Notes under the pieces: model-generated
Told to the model about the DNA's origin: nothing
The model's database searches: none
Seen by the model: only the letters and a program-made list of their open reading frames with translations
Source: JAFDXJ01 sp039811225
GTDB lineage: Bacteria > Bacteroidota > Bacteroidia > Chitinophagales > Chitinophagaceae
Direction: 5' to 3'
Assembly (NCBI GenBank): GCA_039811225.1
Contig: JBDHYG010000002.1
Span: forward strand, 170,773 to 234,772
DNA length: 64,000 nt
In this document: in pieces, positions 44,564 to 53,041 of the stretch
Position numbering within the stretch: position 1 is the first letter of the stretch
Layout: each line of letters starts with the position of its first letter
Program-made: the position numbers and the translations under genes

Positions 44564-45535
44564 TTATAAATTCATTGTCTTTAATTTCTTTGGAAATTTT
44601 AAATCTACCTTTTTCTGTTGACCATTCCGGGTATAAGTAAGTGTAATGCTGTCACCTTCTTTCAGGGTCTTCAAACTATTACGCAAATCATCTACAGACG
44701 TAATATCCGAATCACCCATTTTTGTAATAACATCATCTTTTTGCAGGCCGGCTTTGGCTATAACACCATCTTTCACCACATCGAGAATTTTTACCCCCGT
44801 ATTGTTTTCCATATCCTGCACCTGCGCACCCAACCTGATATTGCTGCGATACATATTAAATCCCTGTATTTGGGTTTCCAGGTCTTTCAGCTCCGGCATT
44901 CTAAAACCCTGGATACCATCCATATTTTTCCAGGAAAATATTTTATAGGAAGTACCATGCAATGTTGCCGTGGTGCTTTGTGATTTACCATCCCGTAAAT
45001 AGGTAATCGTTACTTTGTCTTGTGGTTTGAACTTTCCTATGGCTGCAGACAAATCAGCCGGACTGGAAATTTTTATATCATTTACTTTCGTGATGATATC
45101 TCCTTCTTTTAAACCGGCGCTGTCAGCGCCACTATTATCGGTCACATCTTTTATACGGGCTCCTTCTTTATTTCCTTCTGTCATCACCCCTAAAAATGCC
45201 CGGCCATTTTTATCACCCAGCCAATTCATTCCGTTATCATCCATTTGATCATCATTAAATAATTGGAGGCCCGGTATCGGCCTGCCTTTCAGGAAGGTAC
45301 CGTTCTTCTGAATAAAAACATCCACATCTTTATTGTCTTTTGCCGGCTTACCATTAATCGTAATATTATCTCCATCCACTACGATTGTCATATTTTTTAA
45401 TGGCCCATTCAAACTGGATATTACAATGCGTTCCGATTGATTTGGCTGACCCGGCATATCTTCCTGTGCCAACGCCTGCATGGAAAACAAAAACGGCGCT
45501 ACTAAAAATGCCAGCACTGATTTTCTTGTATTCAT
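44564..45535 (-). CDS. Secreted protein with two PDZ domains
   Basis: 323 residues from the ATG at 45535. Signal peptide 1-23 (PFLFSMQALAQ). Two PDZ domains: the first (about 115-195) has RAFLGVMTEGNKEGARIKDV and DSAGLKEGDIITKVNDIKI; the second (about 235-318) has LGAQVQDMENNTGVKILDVV and GLQKDDVITKMGDSDI. No protease domain is present, unlike DegP, so it probably acts as a substrate- or partner-binding module in the periplasm. It has a terminator of its own. Lone gene between gatB and pabB. Confidence 0.85.
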   Translation of the reverse strand: MNTRKSVLAFLVAPFLFSMQALAQEDMPGQPNQSERIVISSLNGPLKNMTIVVDGDNITINGKPAKDNKDVDVFIQKNGTFLKGRPIPGLQLFNDDQMDDNGMNWLGDKNGRAFLGVMTEGNKEGARIKDVTDNSGADSAGLKEGDIITKVNDIKISSPADLSAAIGKFKPQDKVTITYLRDGKSQSTTATLHGTSYKIFSWKNMDGIQGFRMPELKDLETQIQGFNMYRSNIRLGAQVQDMENNTGVKILDVVKDGVIAKAGLQKDDVITKMGDSDITSVDDLRNSLKTLKEGDSITLTYTRNGQQKKVDLKFPKKLKTMNL

Positions 45536-45631
45536 AATCAAAAATTTTAAAGTACGAAATATTTAGTAGATCAAAAGTAGCAGAATCTCAAATACGAAAG
45601 CCTTCGGAAATGTTAAAGTTCGAGGCTAGTG

Positions 45632-46900
45632 TCAGGAAAGGATTTTACGGATAGCCATTGCTTTCAGGAGGCATTCTGCATATTCTGCTTCCGGTTCACT
45701 CAAAATAGTAATACCGCCCCCTACGGGGAAAAATAAAAAATTGGTTTGGTTATTATAAATCATACTCCTGATCACCACATTGAAGTCAACATTCTTTTGT
45801 GGGCTGATGTAGCCAACTGAGCCTGAAAAGATTCCACGTTTATTTTTTTCATACGTTTCAATAAGCTCCAACACTTTTTTTTTCGGGGCGCCGGTCATGG
45901 AGGCCATGGGAAAAGTTGCCTTTAATATTTCAGAAAATGAAATATCAGGCATCAATGTACCTTTTACGGTTGAAATCATTTGGTACACTTGCGGGAAAGG
46001 ATAAATTCCGTAAAGTTCCGGAACATGTACAGAACCGGCTTCACAACAACGGGATAAATCATTGCGCGCAAGATCCACGGCCATCACATGTTCAGCCTTT
46101 TCTTTTTGACTGTTTTGAAGAAAATTTTTATTCAGTTCATCATGCTGCTTATGGACCAGGTCCCTGCTGATGGTTCCTTTGATCGGTTGTGAAATAATCT
46201 GATTGCCTGCTTTTTGCAAAAAACGTTCCGGGCTTGCACACAGCAAAAACATATTATCCTTTTTATAGAAACAGGAAAAAGGATTGGGAGATACTGCTGT
46301 AAGTTTTTTATATAAAGTTATTGGGTTGACTTTAGCATCTTGTATAAAAAACCTTGTACAAAAATTTAATTCATAACAATCACCGCGTTGGATATGCTGT
46401 TTAATTTTTTCAATAATTGAAATATATTCCTGTTGTGACATTTCTGCCTGGATGGGATTATCCATCTGTGCAGCTGCACCCTCCACTTCTATTTCCGTAG
46501 CCAGGATGGAATCGAAAATTTCAGCAGTAGGTTTCACTAACGATTCAATTGTTAGAGCATGATCTTTTATATATAAAACAATACGTGGCTGAAAAAAGAA
46601 AATAGCCGGGAAGCCTTCGCTTTTTTCTTCTGAAAATAAATCAAAACTAAAATGCCCAAAAAGCCAATCCTGTAAATCCTGTTCAAAAGCTTGAAAGTTG
46701 GAAAAAGGGCCGTCAAAAAAATGATTTACATCAACAGCTGCCAGGCAATCATATTTCCCAAACTGGTCCGGGTAATTACAACTGTCCAGGAATGAAAAAA
46801 TGCTGAACCGGTTACACCAGTGCAGCATTTTTTCCTTAATAGCAGCCGTATCAGTTGCGAGGTCAAAAGTTTGAATATGCCGTCGTACAATTTCCTGCAT
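45632..46900 (-). CDS. pabB: Aminodeoxychorismate synthase component I
   Basis: 422 residues of the chorismate-binding family. The motif PIKGT (Lys241 in SQPIKGTISRD) is the one that marks aminodeoxychorismate synthases, where anthranilate synthases have PIAGT. Other motifs are GDCYELNFCTRF, CASPERFL, EHVMAVDLARNDLSR and ATFPMASMTGAPKKKVLELI. It makes 4-amino-4-deoxychorismate for folate, normally with the amidotransferase PabA, which is not nearby. The start codon lies 2 bases behind the stop of the acidic protein gene, implying coupled translation. Confidence 0.93.
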   Translation of the reverse strand: MQEIVRRHIQTFDLATDTAAIKEKMLHWCNRFSIFSFLDSCNYPDQFGKYDCLAAVDVNHFFDGPFSNFQAFEQDLQDWLFGHFSFDLFSEEKSEGFPAIFFFQPRIVLYIKDHALTIESLVKPTAEIFDSILATEIEVEGAAAQMDNPIQAEMSQQEYISIIEKIKQHIQRGDCYELNFCTRFFIQDAKVNPITLYKKLTAVSPNPFSCFYKKDNMFLLCASPERFLQKAGNQIISQPIKGTISRDLVHKQHDELNKNFLQNSQKEKAEHVMAVDLARNDLSRCCEAGSVHVPELYGIYPFPQVYQMISTVKGTLMPDISFSEILKATFPMASMTGAPKKKVLELIETYEKNKRGIFSGSVGYISPQKNVDFNVVIRSMIYNNQTNFLFFPVGGGITILSEPEAEYAECLLKAMAIRKILS

Positions 46901-46902
46901 GC

Positions 46903-47346
46903 TTAGAAATCATCATCATCTTCTTCATCATCAAAATCTTCATTGTAGATATCGAATTCCTTCATGTCTTTATCCATGGCAAAATCATCATCATCCATGC
47001 TTCCTTTCTTGCCTTTTGTTTTTCCCGGGCCACCGGGCATATCAAATTCATCGAAATCCGGGTCCCAGGAATCTTCTTCTTCCGGTTTTTCCCAATCATC
47101 TAATTCATCCTCTTCAAAATCCTCCTCATCATCCTCTTCTTCTTCTTCCCGGCTTTTTTTCTTTTTATTTACCGGTTGTTTCTTACTTTTTTTTCTTGGT
47201 TCATCTTCCAGAAATTCATCGTCTTCATAGTCTTCTTCATCATCCGATTTGTTGGGAGCAGTTACTTTTTTATTTTCTTCACTTTTTGTTTTTGGGGAAG
47301 CCTGGGTATTTTTTTTTCCTTTGTCTTTATTTGATTTTGTTGTCAT
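46903..47346 (-). CDS. Hypothetical protein, extremely acidic and low-complexity
   Basis: 147 residues. The N-terminal third is Lys-rich (MTTKSNKDKGKKNTQASPKT), the rest alternates Asp/Glu runs (SREEEEEDDEEDFEED) with short Lys patches (RKKSKKQPVNKKKK), and the tail is nearly pure acid (DFDDEEDDDDF). No signal peptide, no hydrophobic core: it should be intrinsically disordered and cytoplasmic. It ends 2 bases before the pabB start and begins 91 bases behind purA. Real translation is supported by the tight coupling with pabB, but no function can be stated. The antisense frame is open only because GAA and GAT read as TTC and ATC. Confidence 0.7.
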   Translation of the reverse strand: MTTKSNKDKGKKNTQASPKTKSEENKKVTAPNKSDDEEDYEDDEFLEDEPRKKSKKQPVNKKKKSREEEEEDDEEDFEEDELDDWEKPEEEDSWDPDFDEFDMPGGPGKTKGKKGSMDDDDFAMDKDMKEFDIYNEDFDDEEDDDDF

Positions 47347-47437
47347 AATCAGTAAAGATTTATGCCTAAAGTATTAATAGTTTTTATTTCATACAAAAAA
47401 AATTTTTTTTAAAAAGCCGAAACAAAAATAATGCCTG

Positions 47438-48703
47438 TCAATTACATTTTACAATTTGATCCCGGCCCGGCCCATTCGAAATATATTGAATAGGTGCACC
47501 TAAAAATTGATTGATAAAAGTAACGTAGGTCATCATGTTGGCAGGTAAGTTTTTAGCCTCCTTTATGATAGATGTATCTGTATGCCAGCCGGCAAATTTT
47601 TTTAATATGGGAGAAATTTTTAATTTATCCATTTGATAGGGAATTTCTTTTACTTCCTTTCCATCAATATCATATGCGGTGCATACAAATAAATCGTTGA
47701 AGGCATCCAGTACATCCGCTTTGGTCATGACGATCTTGGTTACGCCATTGATCATGCAGGCATAATGCAATGCCACCAGGTCAATCCAGCCGCAGCGACG
47801 TGGCCTGCCGGTTGTGGCGCCAAATTCCTGGCCGGTCTTACGCATCAATTCACCATCTTCATCATCCAGCTCCGTGGGGAATGGTCCACTTCCAACCCGC
47901 GTACAATAAGCCTTGGTGACACCAATGACTTCATTAATTTTATTAGGCGCAATACCCAAACCTGTACACACACCTGCCGAGATAGTATTAGAAGAAGTAA
48001 CAAATGGAAACGTGCCAAAATCTATATCCAGCATGCTGCCTTGCGCCCCTTCCGCTAACACATGCCGGCCTTCTGCAATTTTATTATTGATAAAATATTC
48101 GCCATTTACAATATTCAATTCCCGCAGGAATTCCAATGATTCAAAAAATTCTTCTTCATGCGCATGGATATCTTCCATAAAATGAAAACCATCCAGTAAG
48201 CGCTGGTGCTTCAGGCGAAGTTTGATATAATTGGTAGTAAAATTTTTATCCAACAGGTCACCTACACGCAATGCATTTCTCCCGGTCTTATCCATATAAG
48301 CCGGGCCGATCCCTTTTAAAGTAGAGCCGATTTTGCTTTCACCCTTTGCCTGCTCCGCCGCCCTGTCCAGGGCACGATGTGTAGGCACTATTAAATTGGT
48401 ACGCTTGGAAATAAACAGGTTCTTTTTCACATCTATTCCAAATGAAGCTACTGCTTCACATTCCTTTTTCAGCGTAATAGGGTCTAGTACTACACCACTC
48501 CCAATCAGGTTTGTTTTATCCTGGTGGAATATGCCGGAAGGTATTTGATGCAATACCATTTTTTTCCCATTCATATATAAGGTGTGCCCGGCATTGGGCC
48601 CCCCCTGGAAACGGGCAACGATATCATAATCAGGTGCAAAATAATCAACAATTTTTCCCTTACCTTCATCGCCCCATTGTAAACCCAATATCACATCAAT
48701 CAT
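47438..48703 (-). CDS. purA: Adenylosuccinate synthetase
   Basis: 421 residues; joins IMP and aspartate with GTP, first step from IMP to AMP. Motifs in order: LGLQWGDEGKGKIVDYFA (GDEGKGK phosphate loop with catalytic Asp and the partner His in NAGHTLY), SGVVLDP, STLKGIGPAYMDK, GAQGSMLDIDFGTFPFVTSSN (quoted as EGAQGSMLDIDFGTFPFV) and TTGRPRRCGW. Full length. It is divergent from ruvC with about 127 bases between the starts. Possible -7 element TATTTTTG at 48733-48726, without a fitting -33 element. Confidence 0.97.
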   Translation of the reverse strand: MIDVILGLQWGDEGKGKIVDYFAPDYDIVARFQGGPNAGHTLYMNGKKMVLHQIPSGIFHQDKTNLIGSGVVLDPITLKKECEAVASFGIDVKKNLFISKRTNLIVPTHRALDRAAEQAKGESKIGSTLKGIGPAYMDKTGRNALRVGDLLDKNFTTNYIKLRLKHQRLLDGFHFMEDIHAHEEEFFESLEFLRELNIVNGEYFINNKIAEGRHVLAEGAQGSMLDIDFGTFPFVTSSNTISAGVCTGLGIAPNKINEVIGVTKAYCTRVGSGPFPTELDDEDGELMRKTGQEFGATTGRPRRCGWIDLVALHYACMINGVTKIVMTKADVLDAFNDLFVCTAYDIDGKEVKEIPYQMDKLKISPILKKFAGWHTDTSIIKEAKNLPANMMTYVTFINQFLGAPIQYISNGPGRDQIVKCN

Positions 48704-48830
48704 CGAAAAACTTTTTTGGTTCAGGCAAAAATAAGAGAATTGCCCTGTTTACTTTCGTCAAAATATTTTTTAAAAATTTAATAGATGACACCCGGGCGGG
48801 GATGCCATCGTTTTCCCTTAATTTCACTGT

Positions 48831-49400
48831 ATGGAAAAAAAGCCTTCCTATAAAATTTTGGGTATTGACCCGGGAACGGTTATCATGGGTTATGCCATTA
48901 TCGAAGTTTCGGGGCAAACCATTACATTACTGGAAATGGATTCTTTACCGCTGCGCCGACAGGATAGTATGTATGCGCGACTCCAATTAATCTATGAAAA
49001 AGTAACGCAGTTATTCAACAAATTTTCTCCAAATTACCTCGCCATTGAATCGCAGTTTTTTGGAAAGAATATTCAAAGCATGCTGAAACTTGGCCGGGCA
49101 CAGGGGGTGGCCATCGCTGCTGCTATGCAAGCTGGCCTGGAAGTATATGAATATACTCCTAAAAAGATTAAGCAATCGATTACGGGAAATGGCAATGCAG
49201 ATAAAGAACAATTATGGAAAATGCTACAACAACTTTTGCAACTGGATGCCTGGCCACCCACATTTGATGCATCTGATGCATTAGCCGTCGCAATTTGCCA
49301 TCAGTATCAATTGACATCTCCTTTACCCCGCACAGGTAAAAAAGCAAGCGATTGGAAAACCTTTATCCGGGAAAACAAAGACCGGTTGATTCAAAAATAA
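48831..49400 (+). CDS. ruvC: Crossover junction endodeoxyribonuclease RuvC
   Basis: 189 residues. The acidic catalytic set is visible: Asp13 in ILGIDPGTVIMGYA, Glu in LAIESQFFGKN, and the C-terminal Asp pair in FDASDALAVAICHQY. It cuts Holliday junctions, working with RuvAB; ruvB is in this window at 53042, ruvA is not. The C-terminal extension (KASDWKTFIRENKDRLIQK) is found in other Bacteroidota. The start is the ATG before EKKPSYKILG. Confidence 0.95.
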   Translation: MEKKPSYKILGIDPGTVIMGYAIIEVSGQTITLLEMDSLPLRRQDSMYARLQLIYEKVTQLFNKFSPNYLAIESQFFGKNIQSMLKLGRAQGVAIAAAMQAGLEVYEYTPKKIKQSITGNGNADKEQLWKMLQQLLQLDAWPPTFDASDALAVAICHQYQLTSPLPRTGKKASDWKTFIRENKDRLIQK

Positions 49401-49411
49401 TTACCAGTTTA

Positions 49412-49801
49412 TTACATGGCTGCCAATATCCTGGCCTGTATTTTCTGTAATGCTTCACCGGAGAGAGATAGCTTCCCTTTTTTAAAATTGATATCCTGTT
49501 CTGAATTTATCGGCATTAAATGAATATGTGCATGGGGCACCTCCAGGCCCAGTACTGCCATACCACAGCGGTTGCAATCAAATGCCTTTTCAATGGCTTT
49601 TGCAATCGGCTGAGCAAAAAGCAAAATCCCGGAGAGATAATTTTCAGGTAGGTCAAAGAATTTATCAATGCCAATTTTTGGAATAACCAATACATGGCCT
49701 TCTACCAGAGGATAAATATCGAGGAAGGCATAAAAATTTTCATCTTCTGCAATTTTATAGGATGGAATCTCCCCCGCAATAATTTTTGCAAAAATATCCA
49801 T
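49412..49801 (-). CDS. HIT-family hydrolase
   Basis: 129 residues from the ATG at 49801, which gives the family start MDIFAKIIAGEIPSYKIAED; an ATG at 49864 overlapping the greA stop (ATGA) would add 21 residues of unsupported sequence, though it may matter for coupling. The histidine triad is HAHIHLMPIN. Core: FYAFLDIYPLVEGHVLVIPK. Members hydrolyse nucleotide phosphoramidates or dinucleoside polyphosphates. Cotranscribed with greA (gap of 60 bases or overlap, depending on the start). Confidence 0.92.
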   Translation of the reverse strand: MDIFAKIIAGEIPSYKIAEDENFYAFLDIYPLVEGHVLVIPKIGIDKFFDLPENYLSGILLFAQPIAKAIEKAFDCNRCGMAVLGLEVPHAHIHLMPINSEQDINFKKGKLSLSGEALQKIQARILAAM

Positions 49802-49860
49802 AGGGAAAAACTTTTTTTTAATGAGTAAATAAATTTTCTGGCTGAGCTGAATCACCCGTT

Positions 49861-50334
49861 TCATACGGCAATTTCCTCTACCCGGAATTTTAAAATCCCT
49901 GCCGGCGCCTGGATTTCTGCAATATCGCCTTTGGCTTTTCCCATTAAACCTTTCCCAATCGGGGAACTGACTGAAATTTTTCCGCTTTTTAAATCCGCTT
50001 CAGATTCCCCGACCAATTGATACGTCACTGTTTTTTTCGTACCGAGATTGGTAATCGTCACTTTTGTGAGTATGGAAACCTTGCTCGTATCAATATTACC
50101 GGCATCAATAATTTTAGCATTGGAGATCTGGCCTTCTAATTGTTTGATCTTTGCTTCCAGTAAACCCTGTGCTTCTTTGGCAGAATCATATTCCGCATTT
50201 TCTTTCAAATCGCCTTTTTCCCTTGCTTCGGCAATGGCTTTAGAGGCTGCCGGCCGCAATACAGATTTCATATGTTGCAATTCCTGCACCTTTTGATCAA
50301 AGGCTTCCTGGGTCATATAAAATACATCACTCAT
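49861..50334 (-). CDS. greA: Transcription elongation factor GreA
   Basis: 157 residues. The N-terminal coiled coil (about 1-75) carries SKAIAEAREKGDLKENAEYDSAKEAQG, quoted by its key EAREKGDLKENAEYDSAK with the acidic tip (Asp-Glu pair) that reaches the RNA polymerase active site. The C-terminal FKBP-like domain ends ILKFRVEEIAV. It rescues backtracked polymerase by stimulating transcript cleavage. A hairpin terminator of the upstream dehydrogenase gene lies just before it, so it likely has its own promoter. Confidence 0.97.
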   Translation of the reverse strand: MSDVFYMTQEAFDQKVQELQHMKSVLRPAASKAIAEAREKGDLKENAEYDSAKEAQGLLEAKIKQLEGQISNAKIIDAGNIDTSKVSILTKVTITNLGTKKTVTYQLVGESEADLKSGKISVSSPIGKGLMGKAKGDIAEIQAPAGILKFRVEEIAV

Positions 50335-50365
50335 GTTTTTCGCTTTAGCTTATACAAAAAAAATA

Positions 50366-50392
50366 CAACGCCACATGTTTACTGCAGCGTTG
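50366..50392 (-). terminator. Probable terminator behind the 2-hydroxyacid dehydrogenase gene
   Basis: Inverted repeat CAACGC (50366-50371) and GCGTTG (50387-50392), followed on the minus strand by TATTTTTTTTG. The stem is short (6 bp) but the T-tract is strong. It lies 28 bases behind the dehydrogenase stop and before greA. Confidence 0.6.
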
Positions 50393-50419
50393 CTGTTACA
50401 AATATAAAAATAAAATTAT

Positions 50420-51385
50420 TCAAATACCACCACCCAAGCAACCATTTTTTTCAAGTTTATCAAACAATACATTTGCCATCTTGTACAACGCCTCATGGGA
50501 ATACCCGGCAATATGAGGTGTTAAAATTACCTTTTTCTGTGCGGTAAGGTAGTTTATCGCTTCCCATTCCCGATCGGAATAACTGGCCAGGTTTTCATTT
50601 TCCAACACATCCAGGCAAACACCTGCTACCTGTCTATTTTTTAGAGCCGCTATCAATGCTTCCGTATCTGTTACTTTCCCGCGACAGGTAGAAATGAAAT
50701 AGGGTTGTTTTGAAAATGCAGAAAAAAAAGAAGCATTGGCATAATGGTTTGTTTCTTCCGTAAGGGGCAAATGCAGGCTTACTACATCCGCCTGTTCAAA
50801 AATTTCCGGAAGCCCGGCTTCCCGTACATGGCCGGCGGAAAAAGCTGTTTTATATTTATCATGTGCCAACACCTGTACCGAAAAGGAAGATAACAAGCGG
50901 GCAAATGCACTTCCCGTATTTCCATAACCGATAATACCCACCGTTTTTCCAAAGAGTTCTGTACCCCTATTGGCATCGCGGATCCATTTTTTTTCCTTGA
51001 TTTCGTCAAAAGAAGTACCCATATTATTCATCACATTCAACAGCATCCCCAATGCATGTTCCGCTACCGCATTACAATTTCCCTCCGGACTACTGAAACA
51101 TTGAATCCCTAAAGTAGTTGCATAGGCTACATCAATCAGTTCCATACCACTGCCCAGCCGGCCAATCCATCTCAGGGATTTTGCCCGGTCCAGTATTTCT
51201 TTATCAATTTTTAGCCGGGTAGTTACGATCAGCCCCTGCACGGTGTGGATCGCTTCTAGCATTTCAGCACGCTGAATTTCGGGTTGATACCAAATGGAAA
51301 AACCTTTATACGTCAATTGTTCCACCAGGCTGGGATGTACCTTGGCCGTAATTAAAATGATCGGTTGAGCCTGTTGATTTTTCAT
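50420..51385 (-). CDS. D-isomer-specific 2-hydroxyacid dehydrogenase
   Basis: 321 residues from the ATG at 51385; an in-frame extension to 51487 overlaps rsmA and has no family support. The NAD-binding motif is TVGIIGYGNTGSAFARLL. The catalytic residues are Arg in ISTCRGKVTDTEAL, Glu in VCLDVLENENLAS and His in ILTPHIAGYSHEA. It is of the phosphoglycerate/D-lactate dehydrogenase superfamily; the substrate is not fixed by sequence, serA being one possibility. It follows rsmA by 7 bases, so both are on one transcript. Confidence 0.87.
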   Translation of the reverse strand: MKNQQAQPIILITAKVHPSLVEQLTYKGFSIWYQPEIQRAEMLEAIHTVQGLIVTTRLKIDKEILDRAKSLRWIGRLGSGMELIDVAYATTLGIQCFSSPEGNCNAVAEHALGMLLNVMNNMGTSFDEIKEKKWIRDANRGTELFGKTVGIIGYGNTGSAFARLLSSFSVQVLAHDKYKTAFSAGHVREAGLPEIFEQADVVSLHLPLTEETNHYANASFFSAFSKQPYFISTCRGKVTDTEALIAALKNRQVAGVCLDVLENENLASYSDREWEAINYLTAQKKVILTPHIAGYSHEALYKMANVLFDKLEKNGCLGGGI

Positions 51386-51392
51386 ACTAAAA

Positions 51393-52154
51393 TTATTGCA
51401 TCCGGAATGTAAGTTGCGCAAATTCCTCCACACTAAGTGTTTCCGCCCGCCGGAGAAAAATATCGTCGTGCAACACGGCTGCATCAAATAACGGCTTCAC
51501 CGCATTGCGCAACATTTTCCTGCGTTGGTTAAATGCCATTTTTACCAATAGGAAAAACCTTTGCTCATCTTTCATTTCCGGCCAGCTTGTTTTTCTTTTT
51601 AACCGGATCAGGCCACTCATCACTTTCGGGGGTGGGTTAAATTTTTCCGGGGGGATATCAAATAAATACTCCACCTCATAAAAAGCCTGTACCAATACAG
51701 ATGTGATGCCATACACTTTATTCCCCGGGGCTGCTGCAATACGAAGGGCTACATCCTGCTGAAACATGCCAACCATCTCCGGCACCTGGTCTTTCCATTC
51801 CAGGATTTTAAATAAAATTTGTGTGGAAATATTGTAAGGAAAATTTCCTATAATGGCAAAAGGGCCTTCAAAAGGTGGTATCATTTTCAAAAAATCTGTT
51901 TCGATTAAACGGCCTTTTAATGCCGGAAATTTTTTCAACAAATACATTACTTTCTCCCGGTCAATTTCTACCGCTTTAAAATTCAATGAAGGTTGTTTGA
52001 CCAGGTACTGCGTTAGTGCACCAGCACCGGGGCCTACTTCCAACACCTGATTGCCTATATCTGTTGATACAGGCAGGGCAGCTATGATTTGTTGAATGAT
52101 GGTATCGTCCTCTAAAAAGTGCTGGCCCAGAGATTTTTTAAGTGTATATTCCAT
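51393..52154 (-). CDS. rsmA: 16S rRNA (adenine-N6,N6)-dimethyltransferase RsmA/KsgA
   Basis: 253 residues. N-terminal KKSLGQHFLEDDTIIQQI, SAM site NQVLEVGPGAGALTQYL, and the catalytic NFPY loop in AIIGNFPYNISTQILF. The C-terminal helical domain has FNQRRKMLRNAVKPLF. It dimethylates two adjacent adenosines in helix 45 of 16S rRNA, late in 30S assembly. Full length. It is divergent from the lone response regulator gene. Confidence 0.96.
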   Translation of the reverse strand: MEYTLKKSLGQHFLEDDTIIQQIIAALPVSTDIGNQVLEVGPGAGALTQYLVKQPSLNFKAVEIDREKVMYLLKKFPALKGRLIETDFLKMIPPFEGPFAIIGNFPYNISTQILFKILEWKDQVPEMVGMFQQDVALRIAAAPGNKVYGITSVLVQAFYEVEYLFDIPPEKFNPPPKVMSGLIRLKRKTSWPEMKDEQRFFLLVKMAFNQRRKMLRNAVKPLFDAAVLHDDIFLRRAETLSVEEFAQLTFRMQ

Positions 52155-52276
52155 TTATTTATACCATCAAATATAAACGAGGCAAGCGGTACGGCGCCTA
52201 TTGTTTAACAAAAAATTACCCGCAACAGCACGATAAAGGCTAAATGAATTATTTTTATTTGTAAAAAAATAGATCC

Positions 52277-52972
52277 ATGGAAAATAAAAAATACAAAATT
52301 TTATTGTGTGAAGATGACCAGAACCTGGGAATGGTATTAAAAAATTATCTTGAACTGAATGACTATGAAGTTATCTTAGAACGGGATGGCCGGCTTGGCC
52401 TGGCAGCCTTTCAGCGGGAGAAATTTGATATTTGCCTGCTCGATGTCATGATGCCCAATATGGATGGCTTTACCGTAGCCGAAGAAATCCGTGATATCGA
52501 TCCGGATATGCCCTTATTCTTCTTAAGTGCAAAAACCATGAAAGAAGATATCATCCAGGGATATAAACTCGGTGCAGATGATTATATCACCAAACCTTTT
52601 GACAGCGAAGTTTTATTATTGAAAATAAAGGCCATTCTGAAAAGAAATGAAGACCTGAATAAGGAAAATGAAAACATGCAATTTGATTTGGGCTCGTATC
52701 ATTTTAACCCGAGATTGCGCGAATTATCGCATGATGGCAAAACACAAACGCTTTCCCCCAAGGAGAATGAATTATTGAAAATGCTGGCAGAGCACAAGAA
52801 TGATTTATTGGCGCGTGAAAAAGCCCTGAAAAAAATCTGGGGTAGCGATACCTATTTCAATGGCCGCAGTATGGATGTATATATCGCCAAACTCAGGAAA
52901 TACCTGAAAGGTGATGAGAATATTGAAATTGTAAATATCCATGGGAATGGTTTCCGCCTGGTAGCACCATAA
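52277..52972 (+). CDS. OmpR-family response regulator without adjacent kinase
   Basis: 231 residues. Receiver domain with acidic pair in LLCEDDQN, phosphoacceptor Asp56 in ICLLDVMMPNMDGF, Ser/Thr in LFFLSAKT and Lys in GADDYITKPFD. C-terminal winged helix with LSPKENELLKMLAEHKND, ALKKIWGSDTYFNGRSMDVY and the end VNIHGNGFRLVAP. The sequence resembles RprY-type regulators of Bacteroidota. rsmA lies on one side and ruvB on the other, and no kinase gene is in the vicinity. It ends in a strong bidirectional terminator. Confidence 0.94.
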   Translation: MENKKYKILLCEDDQNLGMVLKNYLELNDYEVILERDGRLGLAAFQREKFDICLLDVMMPNMDGFTVAEEIRDIDPDMPLFFLSAKTMKEDIIQGYKLGADDYITKPFDSEVLLLKIKAILKRNEDLNKENENMQFDLGSYHFNPRLRELSHDGKTQTLSPKENELLKMLAEHKNDLLAREKALKKIWGSDTYFNGRSMDVYIAKLRKYLKGDENIEIVNIHGNGFRLVAP

Positions 52973-52993
52973 TGTTTTTACAATTTAAAAATG

Positions 52994-53019
52994 AAACCCG
53001 GAATGTGTATTCCGGGTTT
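52994..53019. terminator. Bidirectional rho-independent terminator
   Basis: Perfect 11-bp stem AAACCCGGAAT (52994-53004) and ATTCCGGGTTT (53009-53019) with a GTGT loop, flanked by T on the plus side (TTTTATT) and by TTTTTAAATTG on the minus side. It separates the convergent response regulator and ruvB genes and can serve both. Confidence 0.93.
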
Positions 53020-53041
53020 TTTATTCTTTCAATTTGATACG

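Noticed and set aside
46899..47348. Plus-strand open frame of about 149 codons opposite the acidic protein
   Set aside because: It is open because Asp/Glu codons read as Ile, Phe and Leu codons on the other strand; its Ser/Leu/His/Phe-rich product is unlike a real protein.
48726..48733. TATTTTTG before purA as a promoter
   Set aside because: The -33 TTG is missing at 17-20 bases; mentioned in the purA entry but not listed as a feature.
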